DNA from: Herbiconiux gentiana
GTDB lineage: Bacteria > Actinomycetota > Actinomycetes > Actinomycetales > Microbacteriaceae
Length of the DNA stretch: 64,000 nt
NCBI RefSeq assembly: GCF_024978135.1
Contig: NZ_JANTEZ010000001.1
Location: forward strand, 248,001-312,000
Direction: 5' to 3'
A program made the translations under genes and the position numbers. Under the pieces are notes generated by a model. That model was not told the origin of the DNA. It worked only from the letters and a program-made list of their open reading frames with translations, and made no database searches. Position 1 is the first letter of the stretch. Each line of letters starts with the position of its first letter. Of this stretch, positions 16,130 through 24,268 are shown one piece after another.

Positions 16130-16777
16130 TTGTCCAACCCCCTCTCACTGGCGCCTTCGTCAGTGACACATCAAGAACTGTCGGCCCTCGTCAAACGAGA
16201 GCGGATGGCCCGCGATACCGCCGCTTGGGATGAATTGTCGACACTGTACTGGCCGGGCGCCGCGGTTCGGGTGACCTGGTTCGATGGCACCATCGAGGAG
16301 TTCGTCGACATCTCCCGCGATCAGGAGCAGCGGGGGCGTGGACGCGGAATCCATGCCATCACGCCGGTCCGCGTCAACGCCTCCGGCGATCGAGCAACCG
16401 TCGAGAGCGCGGGTCAGATCCTCATCCGGCCCACCATCGACGGCATCCAGTGCGACGTCACCAGCTGGTGCCGCTTCTTCTCCCGGTTCGAGCGCCGCGA
16501 CGGCCACTGGCGGATGGGCTCCTTCGACTCCATCTACTGCAAGGACAGGATCGATACGGTCAGCCCCGGTGTTCAGCTCGATCTCGACCAGGAGACGCTG
16601 GCGAGCGGACGGGCGTCCTATCGGCACCTGCGCTATCTGAATCTCCGCGCGGGGTACACCGTGCCGGACGACCTGCCCGGGGACGATCGGCTCGACCTGC
16701 TCGAGAAGTTCTATGCGGATGCCCACTCGTGGCTCACGACGGACACCCGGGACTACTCCTCGACTTCTGTGAGGTAG
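16130..16777 (+). CDS. SnoaL-like (NTF2-fold) protein
   Basis: 215 residues with an NTF2/SnoaL-like domain: helix HQELSALVKRERMARDTAAWDELSTLYWPGAAVRVTWFDGT, then strands through VTSWCRFFSRFERRDGHWRMGSFDSIYCKDR, and a C-terminal extension (residues 150-215). The start is TTG 16130, four bases after an AGGAG that overlaps the MarR stop. Relatives annotated as nuclear-transport-factor-2 family often act on small aromatic or terpenoid substrates; the function here is unknown. Its last 25 bases overlap the end of the opposing MarR gene. Confidence 0.72.
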   Translation: MSNPLSLAPSSVTHQELSALVKRERMARDTAAWDELSTLYWPGAAVRVTWFDGTIEEFVDISRDQEQRGRGRGIHAITPVRVNASGDRATVESAGQILIRPTIDGIQCDVTSWCRFFSRFERRDGHWRMGSFDSIYCKDRIDTVSPGVQLDLDQETLASGRASYRHLRYLNLRAGYTVPDDLPGDDRLDLLEKFYADAHSWLTTDTRDYSSTSVR

Positions 16778-17277
16778 GCCGCAGGGCTCTGCTGACTCAC
16801 CGTCACCTGCTCGAGCTTCTCGGTGAGCTGGCGCAGCGAGGGAAGCACGGCGAGCGCCCAGCGGCGATCCGGTTCACTCAACCCCTCGAGAGCCACAGCC
16901 ACCAGGTCGTCCCTCTGCCTGAGGAATGTCGTGGTCATCTCGACTGCGGCGGGGGTGGCGTCCAGGATGACCGCACGGCCATCGGACTCGCTCGGACGCC
17001 GTGTGAGGAGCCCCTCGGCGACCATCACCTTGACGAGGTTGCTGATCGTCGGCCGGGCAAGGCCCAGCTCTGACGCGAGGGCCACGAAGGTGAGCGGGCC
17101 CTTGGCCACCAGCTTGCCGATTACCTCCGCCTGCGCGGTGGGCAGGGGAGGAAGACTCGCCATCGTGCGGGCGCTCCGGACGATGGAGCGTTGCAGGGCG
17201 ATGATGGTGACGGCCAGTTCACGAGCCCCGTCCGAAAGCCCTCGACCGACGATCGCGAGATCCTCAGGCTCGCTCAC
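16753..17277 (-). CDS. MarR-family transcriptional regulator
   Basis: 174 residues beginning at GTG 17277, 18 bases after the GH43-like gene, so it is the last gene of the glycosidase operon. The winged helix is KGPLTFVALASELGLARPTISNLVKVMVAEGLLTRRPSESDGRAVILDATPAA; a long C-terminal helix mediates dimerisation. It is a paralogue of the MarR at 15534 and the two genes converge on either side of the SnoaL-like gene, suggesting duplication and inverted placement or acquisition of two related modules. Confidence 0.86.
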   Translation of the reverse strand: MSEPEDLAIVGRGLSDGARELAVTIIALQRSIVRSARTMASLPPLPTAQAEVIGKLVAKGPLTFVALASELGLARPTISNLVKVMVAEGLLTRRPSESDGRAVILDATPAAVEMTTTFLRQRDDLVAVALEGLSEPDRRWALAVLPSLRQLTEKLEQVTVSQQSPAAYLTEVEE

Positions 17278-17295
17278 GGTGCGCCCTCGTCTTCG

Positions 17296-18300
17296 TCACG
17301 CTCGAGCTCCTCCGTCGCATCCGATGGCGGGCGTCTTCACCGGCGTCGCCTGTGTCCACATTACAAGTGAGTTCGCCACGTGTTCCCACTCCGCTCGGGC
17401 GAGGTGCAGAATGCCGCCGTGCTTCGTGCCGGGCCGGATCACGACGCGGGCAGGGTCGACAGAACGCCAGTCGCCCGTGAGGAGATCATCCGTCTCGAGT
17501 GCGAAGTAGCCCTGCGGGGATTCGGCGTATTGGTCGAGGTAGAGATACCACCGAGCGACCCGATGATCGCGAACGATGATGGGTGCCTCCACGCGATCGT
17601 AGGTCTCGGCGGCGATTCTCGACGCGAGCGTGCGGAAGTCGTTCGAGAACAGCGTGGAACCGACCTCGTGGTAGACACCCGGCGACGAGGAACCGATCTC
17701 TTCGGCCTTTCCGAAACGATGGACCCGGCCGCCCTCGATCAGGATCGTCGTATCGATCACGTCACGTCCCGAATCGATGAAGATCTCCGCGGGCGAGAAG
17801 GTCACGAAGTCACGGGTGCGAGCAGAGAGAATCCGGCTGTACGCCTCACCCTGATGGGACGGATCCTGGCTCGAGTAGAGCTTCGACGACCAGAACACGA
17901 GGTGCTCTCCCGTCTCGGGGTCGAGGATGGACTCCGGGGCCCACGCCATCCCGGCTTCCGGCGGTGCGATCTCCACGAGTCGCGGGCCGGACCACGTGAC
18001 GAGGTCGGCGGAATCCCACAGCACCAGCGAGCGACTGCCCGATCGAACCCAGGTCCCCCAGTCACCCTCGCCGGATTCGACGTTCAGATCTGTGGCCAGA
18101 ATATGGAATCCGCCCATGGCGTCGCGAACCAGCACGGGGTCGCGTACCCCCCGGGTGCCGACGTCACTGGCCAGAACTGGTTCCCCGCCGCGCAGAGGGC
18201 GCCAGCGAAGAGGGTCGTCGCCGTCGCTCAGGGAGAAGTAGATCTTCTCTCCCCCGGGTTCGTCCCGAAAATGCACGAAGAGGTATCCGTACTCATTCAT
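17296..18300 (-). CDS. GH43-like five-bladed beta-propeller glycosidase
   Basis: 334 residues with no signal peptide. Blade-like repeats start at the N-terminus (NEYGYLFVHFRDEP...IYFSLSDGDDPLRW). Candidate catalytic acids by family pattern are Asp in GVRDPVLVRD, Asp in VIDTTILIEG and Glu in RVEAPIIVRD. Members of this clan release arabinose or xylose from side chains. The first 8 bases overlap the upstream GH gene's end, so the two are coupled. It is cytoplasmic and presumably trims imported oligosaccharides. Confidence 0.78.
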   Translation of the reverse strand: MNEYGYLFVHFRDEPGGEKIYFSLSDGDDPLRWRPLRGGEPVLASDVGTRGVRDPVLVRDAMGGFHILATDLNVESGEGDWGTWVRSGSRSLVLWDSADLVTWSGPRLVEIAPPEAGMAWAPESILDPETGEHLVFWSSKLYSSQDPSHQGEAYSRILSARTRDFVTFSPAEIFIDSGRDVIDTTILIEGGRVHRFGKAEEIGSSSPGVYHEVGSTLFSNDFRTLASRIAAETYDRVEAPIIVRDHRVARWYLYLDQYAESPQGYFALETDDLLTGDWRSVDPARVVIRPGTKHGGILHLARAEWEHVANSLVMWTQATPVKTPAIGCDGGARA

Positions 18301-19261
18301 CGCCGAGCCGCCCGAGCTGATCGGGCGCGGTCAAGAACGGCCCCGCGATCAGCTCATCGCGATCGCAGGTCAGCCGGCCTTCTTCCACTCGCAGGCGGGC
18401 GACTTGGATCGACGATCGCCGATGCTCGTACAGCCTGTCATCGACCGGCATCCCTGGTTCCCGACCGGGATGGGTGAAGTAGAACACGTAACCGGACTGA
18501 CCGTCGACCACCACATCGGCGTGGTAACCCACGCCACCGTCGTCGGTACGTGCTCCTGGTTCATCGAGGATGCGATCGTGTTGAGCCCAGGTCACGAGAT
18601 CAGTCGAGCGGAACACCCGAAGGCCCCGCCACTCATCCGTGAGCATCCAGTAGTACCCGCCGAGTCGGAAGACGTTCGGCCCTTCATGAGGGCACGTCTC
18701 GATGGTCGGTCCGTCGACGGCCCAGGTGCGGAGATCGTCGCTGGAGGCCCGATAGGTATGGGATCCGTCCGCTTCATCCTTGTACCACATGAGGTATCGA
18801 CCATCCTCGGCGCGGATGATGCCGGCATCGATGACCCGATCGGAACTCAGACACAGGGTCGACCGAAAGCTCCGGGTGTGCAGGTCGGCGCTGGTGTAGT
18901 GACGTATGGCGCGTGGTTTGTCGGACCAGGCGGTCGGCACACCGTCGATGACCGTCACGAACATGTGGAAGAGATCACCGTCGTCGACGACCTCCGGGGC
19001 CCAGAAGGTGTGGCGACCGGGTTCGGTGCACAGACCCTCCGCGATCCCGCGATGGAGCCAGGTCACTCCGCCGTCGACACTCGTCGCGATTCCGATGTCG
19101 GTGCCGTGCACCCAGCCGAAGCCCCCGATCGGCGGAGACCACGCGCGCCGATTGGTGTAGAACATCCACCACTCCCGCCGCACTCGATTCCAGATCACCG
19201 TGGGATCGGCGGCGCCGTCGAGAAGTGGGTCGCGGCACAGGGGGCTGGGAACGGTCATCAT
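18293..19261 (-). CDS. GH43-like glycosyl hydrolase
   Basis: 322 residues, beta-propeller glycosidase. The three expected acids are Asp19 (GAADPTVIW, base), Asp145 (DRVIDAGII, pKa modulator) and Glu193 (CPHEGPNVFR, acid), and the EGP-N-x-F pattern is typical of clan GH-F. No export signal. ATG 19261 (or 19258) follows AAGGAG. It lies between the ABC exporter and a second GH43-like gene. Substrate inferred from the locus: arabinose- or galactose-containing oligosaccharide. Confidence 0.78.
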   Translation of the reverse strand: MMTVPSPLCRDPLLDGAADPTVIWNRVRREWWMFYTNRRAWSPPIGGFGWVHGTDIGIATSVDGGVTWLHRGIAEGLCTEPGRHTFWAPEVVDDGDLFHMFVTVIDGVPTAWSDKPRAIRHYTSADLHTRSFRSTLCLSSDRVIDAGIIRAEDGRYLMWYKDEADGSHTYRASSDDLRTWAVDGPTIETCPHEGPNVFRLGGYYWMLTDEWRGLRVFRSTDLVTWAQHDRILDEPGARTDDGGVGYHADVVVDGQSGYVFYFTHPGREPGMPVDDRLYEHRRSSIQVARLRVEEGRLTCDRDELIAGPFLTAPDQLGRLGDE

Positions 19262-19303
19262 CGGGCTCCTTTTCGGCTGAGGTCGTTGTCGTGGCGAGGG
19301 GAT

Positions 19304-21058
19304 TCAGGGCGACGTGCCGGTCTGGAGCGCCCAAAGACGCGCGTATTGGCATCCGGCGGAGACCAACTGGTCGTGAGTGCCACGTTCGACGATCGTCCCG
19401 CGGTCCAGCACCACGATGGTGTCTGCGCGGCGGACGGTCGACAAGCGGTGGGCGACGACGAGGGTCGTCCTGTTCTGCATCAGCGTGTCGAGAGCGGTCT
19501 GCACCTTGGCCTCGGATTCGGAGTCGAGCGCGCTCGTCGCCTCATCCAAGAGCAGGATCAGGGGGTTCCGGATGAGAGCGCGAGCGATCGATAACCGCTG
19601 CCGCTGCCCTCCGGAGAGCCGAGCGCCGCGCTCGCCCACCATGGTGTCCAGGCCTCGGGGAAGTTGATCGACGATCTCCAGTGCGTTAGCGTCGCGGAGC
19701 GCCTGGATCACTGCGCTGTCGTCGACACTGTCGAGTCCGTAGGTGACATTGTCCCTGATCGATCCCTCGAACATGACGGACTCTTGGGGCACGACGGATA
19801 CGTCACGTCGCACGGTGCGGAGATCGAGCTCCTGCATGTCTCTGCCATCGAGCAGCACCTGGCCGGACGACGGGCGCACGAACCCCAGGACGGTGTTCAT
19901 CAGCGTCGACTTTCCCGAACCGGAACGTCCCACGAGAGCAACCGTCTCGCCGGGCGAGATCACCAGATCGATGGCTTTGACCGCCGGCGGCTCGTCGCCG
20001 TATCTCACGCTGACGTTCCGCAGCTCGATCCGGCCGGTGACGGATGCGACGACGTGCTTTCCCTCGTTGAATTCGAGATCGGGCTCCTGCATGATCTCAG
20101 CGAGAGACTTCACCGATTCGGTGCCCCGCGCAAGGAGGGGGTAGAGGTTCAACACCGAGGTCACGGTGCCGGTCAGCATGGCGAAGTAGGTGCTCAGGAG
20201 CACGACCTGTCCCGGCGTGATCGTCGCCCAACCCATCACGGCGACGAGCCCAGCCAGACAGAGGCAGCCGAGCGAGAGCAACTGTAGCGCCACCCAGCTG
20301 ATGGCTCCGAAGCCACCGTTGAGCATGTCCAGCCGGAGGCCCTGAACCCTCACCCCCTCGGCGACTTCCGAGACACGGTCTCGAGCGATGTGCTCGAGAC
20401 CGTGTGCCCGCGTGATCGGCAGGAGCGTCGCCATTTCACCGATTCGAGAGGAGAAGCGTTCCATCTCCACCCGGAACTCCTGGTTTCGGAGGGAAGACCT
20501 CCGCCGCATGGCCCACCACACCCCCACCCCGGCAGGAACCGACAGAGCGAACACGGGCAAGAACTGGGGAACGGTGACGGCGGTCATGGTGACGGCACCG
20601 ATGAACACGAACACCGCCGAGAGCCCGGGATTTCCCGCCTGCAGGAACATCAGCTCGAGGTTCTCGACATCACGAACCACTTTGCTCTGGATGACCGACG
20701 CGCTCGATCGCGCGTGAAAGCCGATCGAGAGCGTCTGAAGCCGGTCGGCGAGCGCGTTGCGGAGGTTCGCGGCCATTCCTCGAACCGAACTCATGTAGAG
20801 CCGGGTGAAAGCCAGATGGGTGGGGTAGTTCTGCAGCACCAACGCCGCTCCCGCAAGAGCGAGCCAGCCGATCTCGGTTGCCGAGCGCCCGTCCACGACG
20901 ACATCGATCATCGCCGCAGTGATCACCGGCAGCAGCCACAGCGGCGAGTCCTTAACGATGAAGACGGCGATCGCGATCACCAGTCGGGTGCGAAAAGGGC
21001 GCAGCTCGTGCAGAAGGGAGGACAGCGGGCGATCAGCGTCGATCGAGCGCCTCGTCAC
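19304..21058 (-). CDS. ABC exporter, fused membrane and ATPase domains
   Basis: 584 residues starting at GTG 21058, which overlaps the beta-galactosidase stop (GTGA). Residues 1-310 hold six membrane segments of the ABC transporter type-1 (exporter) fold; 340-580 hold the ATPase with Walker A GRSGSGKST, Q-loop VVPQES, signature LSGGQRQR, Walker B LILLLDEATSALD and His-loop VVAHRLS. It is a half transporter and probably forms a homodimer. An exporter inside a glycosidase operon is unusual; it might expel a sugar or toxic aglycone, or deliver an oligosaccharide. Its substrate is unknown. Confidence 0.87.
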   Translation of the reverse strand: MTRRSIDADRPLSSLLHELRPFRTRLVIAIAVFIVKDSPLWLLPVITAAMIDVVVDGRSATEIGWLALAGAALVLQNYPTHLAFTRLYMSSVRGMAANLRNALADRLQTLSIGFHARSSASVIQSKVVRDVENLELMFLQAGNPGLSAVFVFIGAVTMTAVTVPQFLPVFALSVPAGVGVWWAMRRRSSLRNQEFRVEMERFSSRIGEMATLLPITRAHGLEHIARDRVSEVAEGVRVQGLRLDMLNGGFGAISWVALQLLSLGCLCLAGLVAVMGWATITPGQVVLLSTYFAMLTGTVTSVLNLYPLLARGTESVKSLAEIMQEPDLEFNEGKHVVASVTGRIELRNVSVRYGDEPPAVKAIDLVISPGETVALVGRSGSGKSTLMNTVLGFVRPSSGQVLLDGRDMQELDLRTVRRDVSVVPQESVMFEGSIRDNVTYGLDSVDDSAVIQALRDANALEIVDQLPRGLDTMVGERGARLSGGQRQRLSIARALIRNPLILLLDEATSALDSESEAKVQTALDTLMQNRTTLVVAHRLSTVRRADTIVVLDRGTIVERGTHDQLVSAGCQYARLWALQTGTSP

Positions 21059-22971
21059 ATCTCGGCGCCCCGAAGGTGCACGACTTCGAAGGGGCCGAGT
21101 GTGACCGGGCCCACGGGGAGGGCGATCTCCACCGACCCCTCCCCCTGGTTGATCACGGTGATGCCCTGCGCCGTACGCACTGCCTCGATGATCGGGGCGG
21201 CGCCGGCCAGCACGGACTCGACGCGTGCAACCTCCAGGGCGCGGCGGAGAGTCCATTCGATGCCCTCGGCGTCGAAGAACGTCGTGAGATGGAATGAGAC
21301 GCCCAGACCGAATCGGTTGACCACGACCGCCGGCGCTCCGGTGTCGAGGAGAGCCAGGATCTCGCCGTCCGCGACGACGAAGTCCTCGATCAGGATCGTC
21401 GGCTCGAGAATAGACCCGTCACTCGTGTGCACCGTGCGTCCATCCGTCGGCTCGATACCGGAGAAGTCGATCGGCTCTCCCCCCAGAACACCGGCGAGCT
21501 GCACGCTGTAGCCTCCCGCGCGGAAGTGATCCCTCGTGTCGACAACGTCGACAAAGGCGGTGGTGAGGAGCACGCCCCCACCATCGACGAACGTCTCGAG
21601 CGAGCGAGCTCCCGCCTCGCCCAGGAGATAGAGTGCGGGCGCGACGACCATCGCGAAGGTGGAGAGGTCATCGGTCGGGCGAACGAAACTGACCTGGACG
21701 TTCTGGTCGTGGAGCGCTTTGTACCAGGCGAAGACCACCGAGTAGTAGTCGATGTCGGCAGGCAGATCGGGCTGGCGCAGCGCCCACCAGTTCTCCCAGT
21801 CGAACACGATCGCGACGTCGCCGCGCGGAGGATCCGACCAGACTCTGTTCTCGAGAGAGCATCCCAACTCCACCACCTCGCGCCACGTCCGCGAGCGCAC
21901 GCCGGAGTGCGGGACCATGGCGGAGTGGAACTTCTCTTGGCCGGCACGCGACTGTCGCCACTGGAAGAAGAGCACACCGTCAGACCCGCGGGCGATCGCC
22001 TGCTCGCTCCACGCAGCCATCTGGCCCGGCTTCTTCGCGGCGTTGTTCGACCTCCATTGCACGGAGTTCGGGGCCTGTTCCATCAACAGCCACGGCACCC
22101 CCGGTTTCAGAGACCGCATCAGGTCACGCGCGAAGGCCGCGTGCCGGAATGCTTCAAGATCTCGAGGATCGGGGTAGTTGTCGTCTGAGACGAAGTCGAC
22201 TTCATCTGCCCAGTCCCAGTAGTTGAGATCTGGAAACGGCCCCATGAAATTGGTGGTGATGGGCTGTGATGCCCCCGCCGCGCGGATGATGTCGCGCTCC
22301 ATGGTGTACAGCGACAGGATCGAATCCGATGTGAAGCGACGGAAATCTAGCACAGCACAGGGATTCTGAGTGGTGGGCGCTTTTCGGGGCGGGTCGACTT
22401 CGGCGAACGAACCGTAGCTCTGAGACCAGAAGCTCGTTCCCCAGGCGGTGTTGAGCTGCTCGATGTCGACGTAGCGGGCCTCGAGCCAGACACGGAACGC
22501 CGAGGCCGCGTGCATCGAGTAATCGGCGCGGACGTGGCAGGCGTACTCGTTGTTCACGTGCCACATGACGACCGCCGGATGATTCGCGTAACGCCGGGCG
22601 ATCTCGGTGACCAGCTCGCCCGCGAGTCGGCGGTAATCAGGCGATGTCGGAGCGTAGTGCTGGCGACTCCCCAGCCCGAGCACCTCTCCCGAGTCGGTGA
22701 CCGGCAAAACGTCGGGGTATGCACGCACCAGCCACGGCGGGGGCGACGCGGTCGCGGTCGCGAGGTCGACCGCGATCCCGTTCGCGTGCAGCTTGTCGAG
22801 AATGCGATCAAGCCACTCGAAGTCGAAGACCCCTTCGGCCGGCTGGAGTCGGGCCCAGGAGAAGATGCCCACGCTGACGAGGTTCACACCCGCCTGTGCC
22901 ATGAGCGAGACGTCCTCGTCCCACACCGAATCGGGCCACTGTTCGGGGTTGTAGTCTCCACCGAAATACAT
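21055..22971 (-). CDS. GH42 beta-galactosidase
   Basis: 638 residues, family GH42 length and architecture: TIM barrel (1-375), trimerisation domain (about 380-570) and a small beta domain. The start FGGDYNPEQWP is the family hallmark. The acid/base is Glu142 in WHVNNEYACH and the nucleophile Glu298 in LLMEQAPNSVQW. It is cytoplasmic and cleaves beta-galactosides such as galactan- or arabinogalactan-derived oligosaccharides. It is the first gene of the minus-strand operon, 121 bases from the divergent LacI gene, with an imperfect palindrome between them. Confidence 0.93.
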   Translation of the reverse strand: MYFGGDYNPEQWPDSVWDEDVSLMAQAGVNLVSVGIFSWARLQPAEGVFDFEWLDRILDKLHANGIAVDLATATASPPPWLVRAYPDVLPVTDSGEVLGLGSRQHYAPTSPDYRRLAGELVTEIARRYANHPAVVMWHVNNEYACHVRADYSMHAASAFRVWLEARYVDIEQLNTAWGTSFWSQSYGSFAEVDPPRKAPTTQNPCAVLDFRRFTSDSILSLYTMERDIIRAAGASQPITTNFMGPFPDLNYWDWADEVDFVSDDNYPDPRDLEAFRHAAFARDLMRSLKPGVPWLLMEQAPNSVQWRSNNAAKKPGQMAAWSEQAIARGSDGVLFFQWRQSRAGQEKFHSAMVPHSGVRSRTWREVVELGCSLENRVWSDPPRGDVAIVFDWENWWALRQPDLPADIDYYSVVFAWYKALHDQNVQVSFVRPTDDLSTFAMVVAPALYLLGEAGARSLETFVDGGGVLLTTAFVDVVDTRDHFRAGGYSVQLAGVLGGEPIDFSGIEPTDGRTVHTSDGSILEPTILIEDFVVADGEILALLDTGAPAVVVNRFGLGVSFHLTTFFDAEGIEWTLRRALEVARVESVLAGAAPIIEAVRTAQGITVINQGEGSVEIALPVGPVTLGPFEVVHLRGAEM

Positions 22972-23004
22972 GTCGTCCCTTCGCGGCCTCGCGCCGGTTA
23001 TTGA

Positions 23005-23021
23005 ATGTTATCGATAGACAT
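23005..23021. promoter_or_regulatory. candidate LacI-type operator between GH42 and LacI genes
   Basis: A CG-centred perfect palindrome TATCGATA (23009-23016) is flanked by ATGT on the left and ACAT on the right, with one extra G on the right arm (ATGTTATCGATAGACAT). LacI-family operators are typically CG-centred palindromes, and the site lies in the divergent interval of its likely regulator and target. The one-base bulge weakens the case. Confidence 0.4.
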
Positions 23022-23091
23022 CGTAGTTCTGCGATGCATCTCCGCGCCAGTTGAACCTCGTCCGCTGGGCTGGCGACGCGCGTCCGCGATA

Positions 23092-24093
23092 ATGAACTCC
23101 ATGCCCCACAATGTGACCATCGAGGACATCGCCGCGGAAGCCGGCGTCTCGAGGCAAACCGTCAGCCGGGCCATGAACGGCATGCCGCGAATCAGCGAGA
23201 AGACCCGGGCCCGAGTGCTCGAGGTGAGCGAACGCTTGGGCTACCGCCCGAGTCGCTTCGCATCCAACCTGGCTCGCGTCGCCAAAGCCAAGACGGTCGG
23301 GCTGGTGGTCGACTCACTTCGTAACCCGTACTACTCCGAGCTCGCCGCCGAGCTGCTGGATGCCGCCTCACTCAACGGCTGGCAGCTCACGATCTCCTCG
23401 CACGAGAACGAACCGGTTCTGCCGATGGTCGCACGGCTGGCCGGCGAGGTCGACGCCGTCGTGGGCTACTTCGGCGAAGACAACGAAGAAGAACTCCTCG
23501 CCGCAGCTCGGGGCGTGCCGGTCGTGCTGCTCGGCCGCACGGCCACCGTACCCGGGTTGCACTCGGTCGACATCGACTTCGATTCCGGATTCGTCGCACT
23601 CATCGACGAGCTGAGACGGCGAGGCGCAGCCCGTTTCGGAATGCTGGAAAGCCACATCCACGGCACAGAGTACGCACCCAGTTCCCGGCGGCTGGCCTAC
23701 GAGCGCTCGACCGAGCATCCGTCATCGAGCGCTGTCATCGTGTGCGAGGCCGAGATGCAGTCGGTCGATGCCGGCGAAGCCGGAATGCACGCTCTGCTCG
23801 ATCGCTACCCTGACACGGACACCGTCATCGCATTCAGCGATCTGATGGCCATGGGAGCCCTGCGGGCCGCTCACAGCAGGGGTATCGATATTCCGAGCCG
23901 GCTGAAAGTCGTCGGCATCGACGGGCTGTCGCTCGGCGCGGTCACCAGTCCGGCGCTCACCAGCCTTGCGATCGTGGGGAGTCCGATCATCGAACAAGTC
24001 GCCGAGGTCGTGCGCGCCGCCTTACAACCCGGCGCGGTCGGCGAGCAGCACCGGCGGGCCATACCGGCACCTCTCTGGCGCGAATCCGCCTGA
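23092..24093 (+). CDS. LacI-family transcriptional regulator
   Basis: 333 residues from ATG 23092 (330 from ATG 23101, equally possible; neither has a clear ribosome site, so the message may be leaderless). The N-terminal helix-turn-helix is VTIEDIAAEAGVSRQTVSRAMNGMPRISEKTRARVLEVSERLGYRPSRFASNLAR, followed by the periplasmic-binding-like sugar domain (KTVGLVVDSLRNPYYSELAAELLDAA, LKVVGIDGLSLGAVTSPALTSL). It lies divergent to the GH42 operon and upstream of the importer operon, and probably represses one or both in the absence of a sugar inducer. Confidence 0.92.
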   Translation: MNSMPHNVTIEDIAAEAGVSRQTVSRAMNGMPRISEKTRARVLEVSERLGYRPSRFASNLARVAKAKTVGLVVDSLRNPYYSELAAELLDAASLNGWQLTISSHENEPVLPMVARLAGEVDAVVGYFGEDNEEELLAAARGVPVVLLGRTATVPGLHSVDIDFDSGFVALIDELRRRGAARFGMLESHIHGTEYAPSSRRLAYERSTEHPSSSAVIVCEAEMQSVDAGEAGMHALLDRYPDTDTVIAFSDLMAMGALRAAHSRGIDIPSRLKVVGIDGLSLGAVTSPALTSLAIVGSPIIEQVAEVVRAALQPGAVGEQHRRAIPAPLWRESA

Positions 24094-24130
24094 GCCTCCG
24101 ATCCGGATCTGAGCTGGGTAATTCTTGCGG

Positions 24131-24160
24131 TTGCGTGAGCGCTCACGCAATGCATATACT
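24131..24160 (+). promoter_or_regulatory. LacI-type operator overlapping the promoter of the importer operon
   Basis: TTGCGTGAGCGCTCACGCAA (24131-24150) is a perfect 20-base palindrome with the classic TGAGCGCTCA LacI-family core. A TATACT -10 element follows at 24155-24160, and TTGCGT at 24131 lies 18 bases upstream of it as a -35, so a bound repressor would block RNA polymerase. The binding-protein gene starts 109 bases further on. The likely regulator is either LacI-family protein of this locus. Confidence 0.8.
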
Positions 24161-24268
24161 CGACCCGTCGTGAGGCTGAGAATGACCCTGAGGCTCTCGT
24201 AGGTTCATCGCACCCACCGATCGACGACTCCATCTGTGAGGAAAACACTCGACCAAGAGAGGTCTTCA

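Noticed and set aside
20390-21511. Plus-strand frame of 373 codons across the exporter and GH42 junction
   Set aside because: No domain, biased composition, and it spans two well-supported genes on the other strand.
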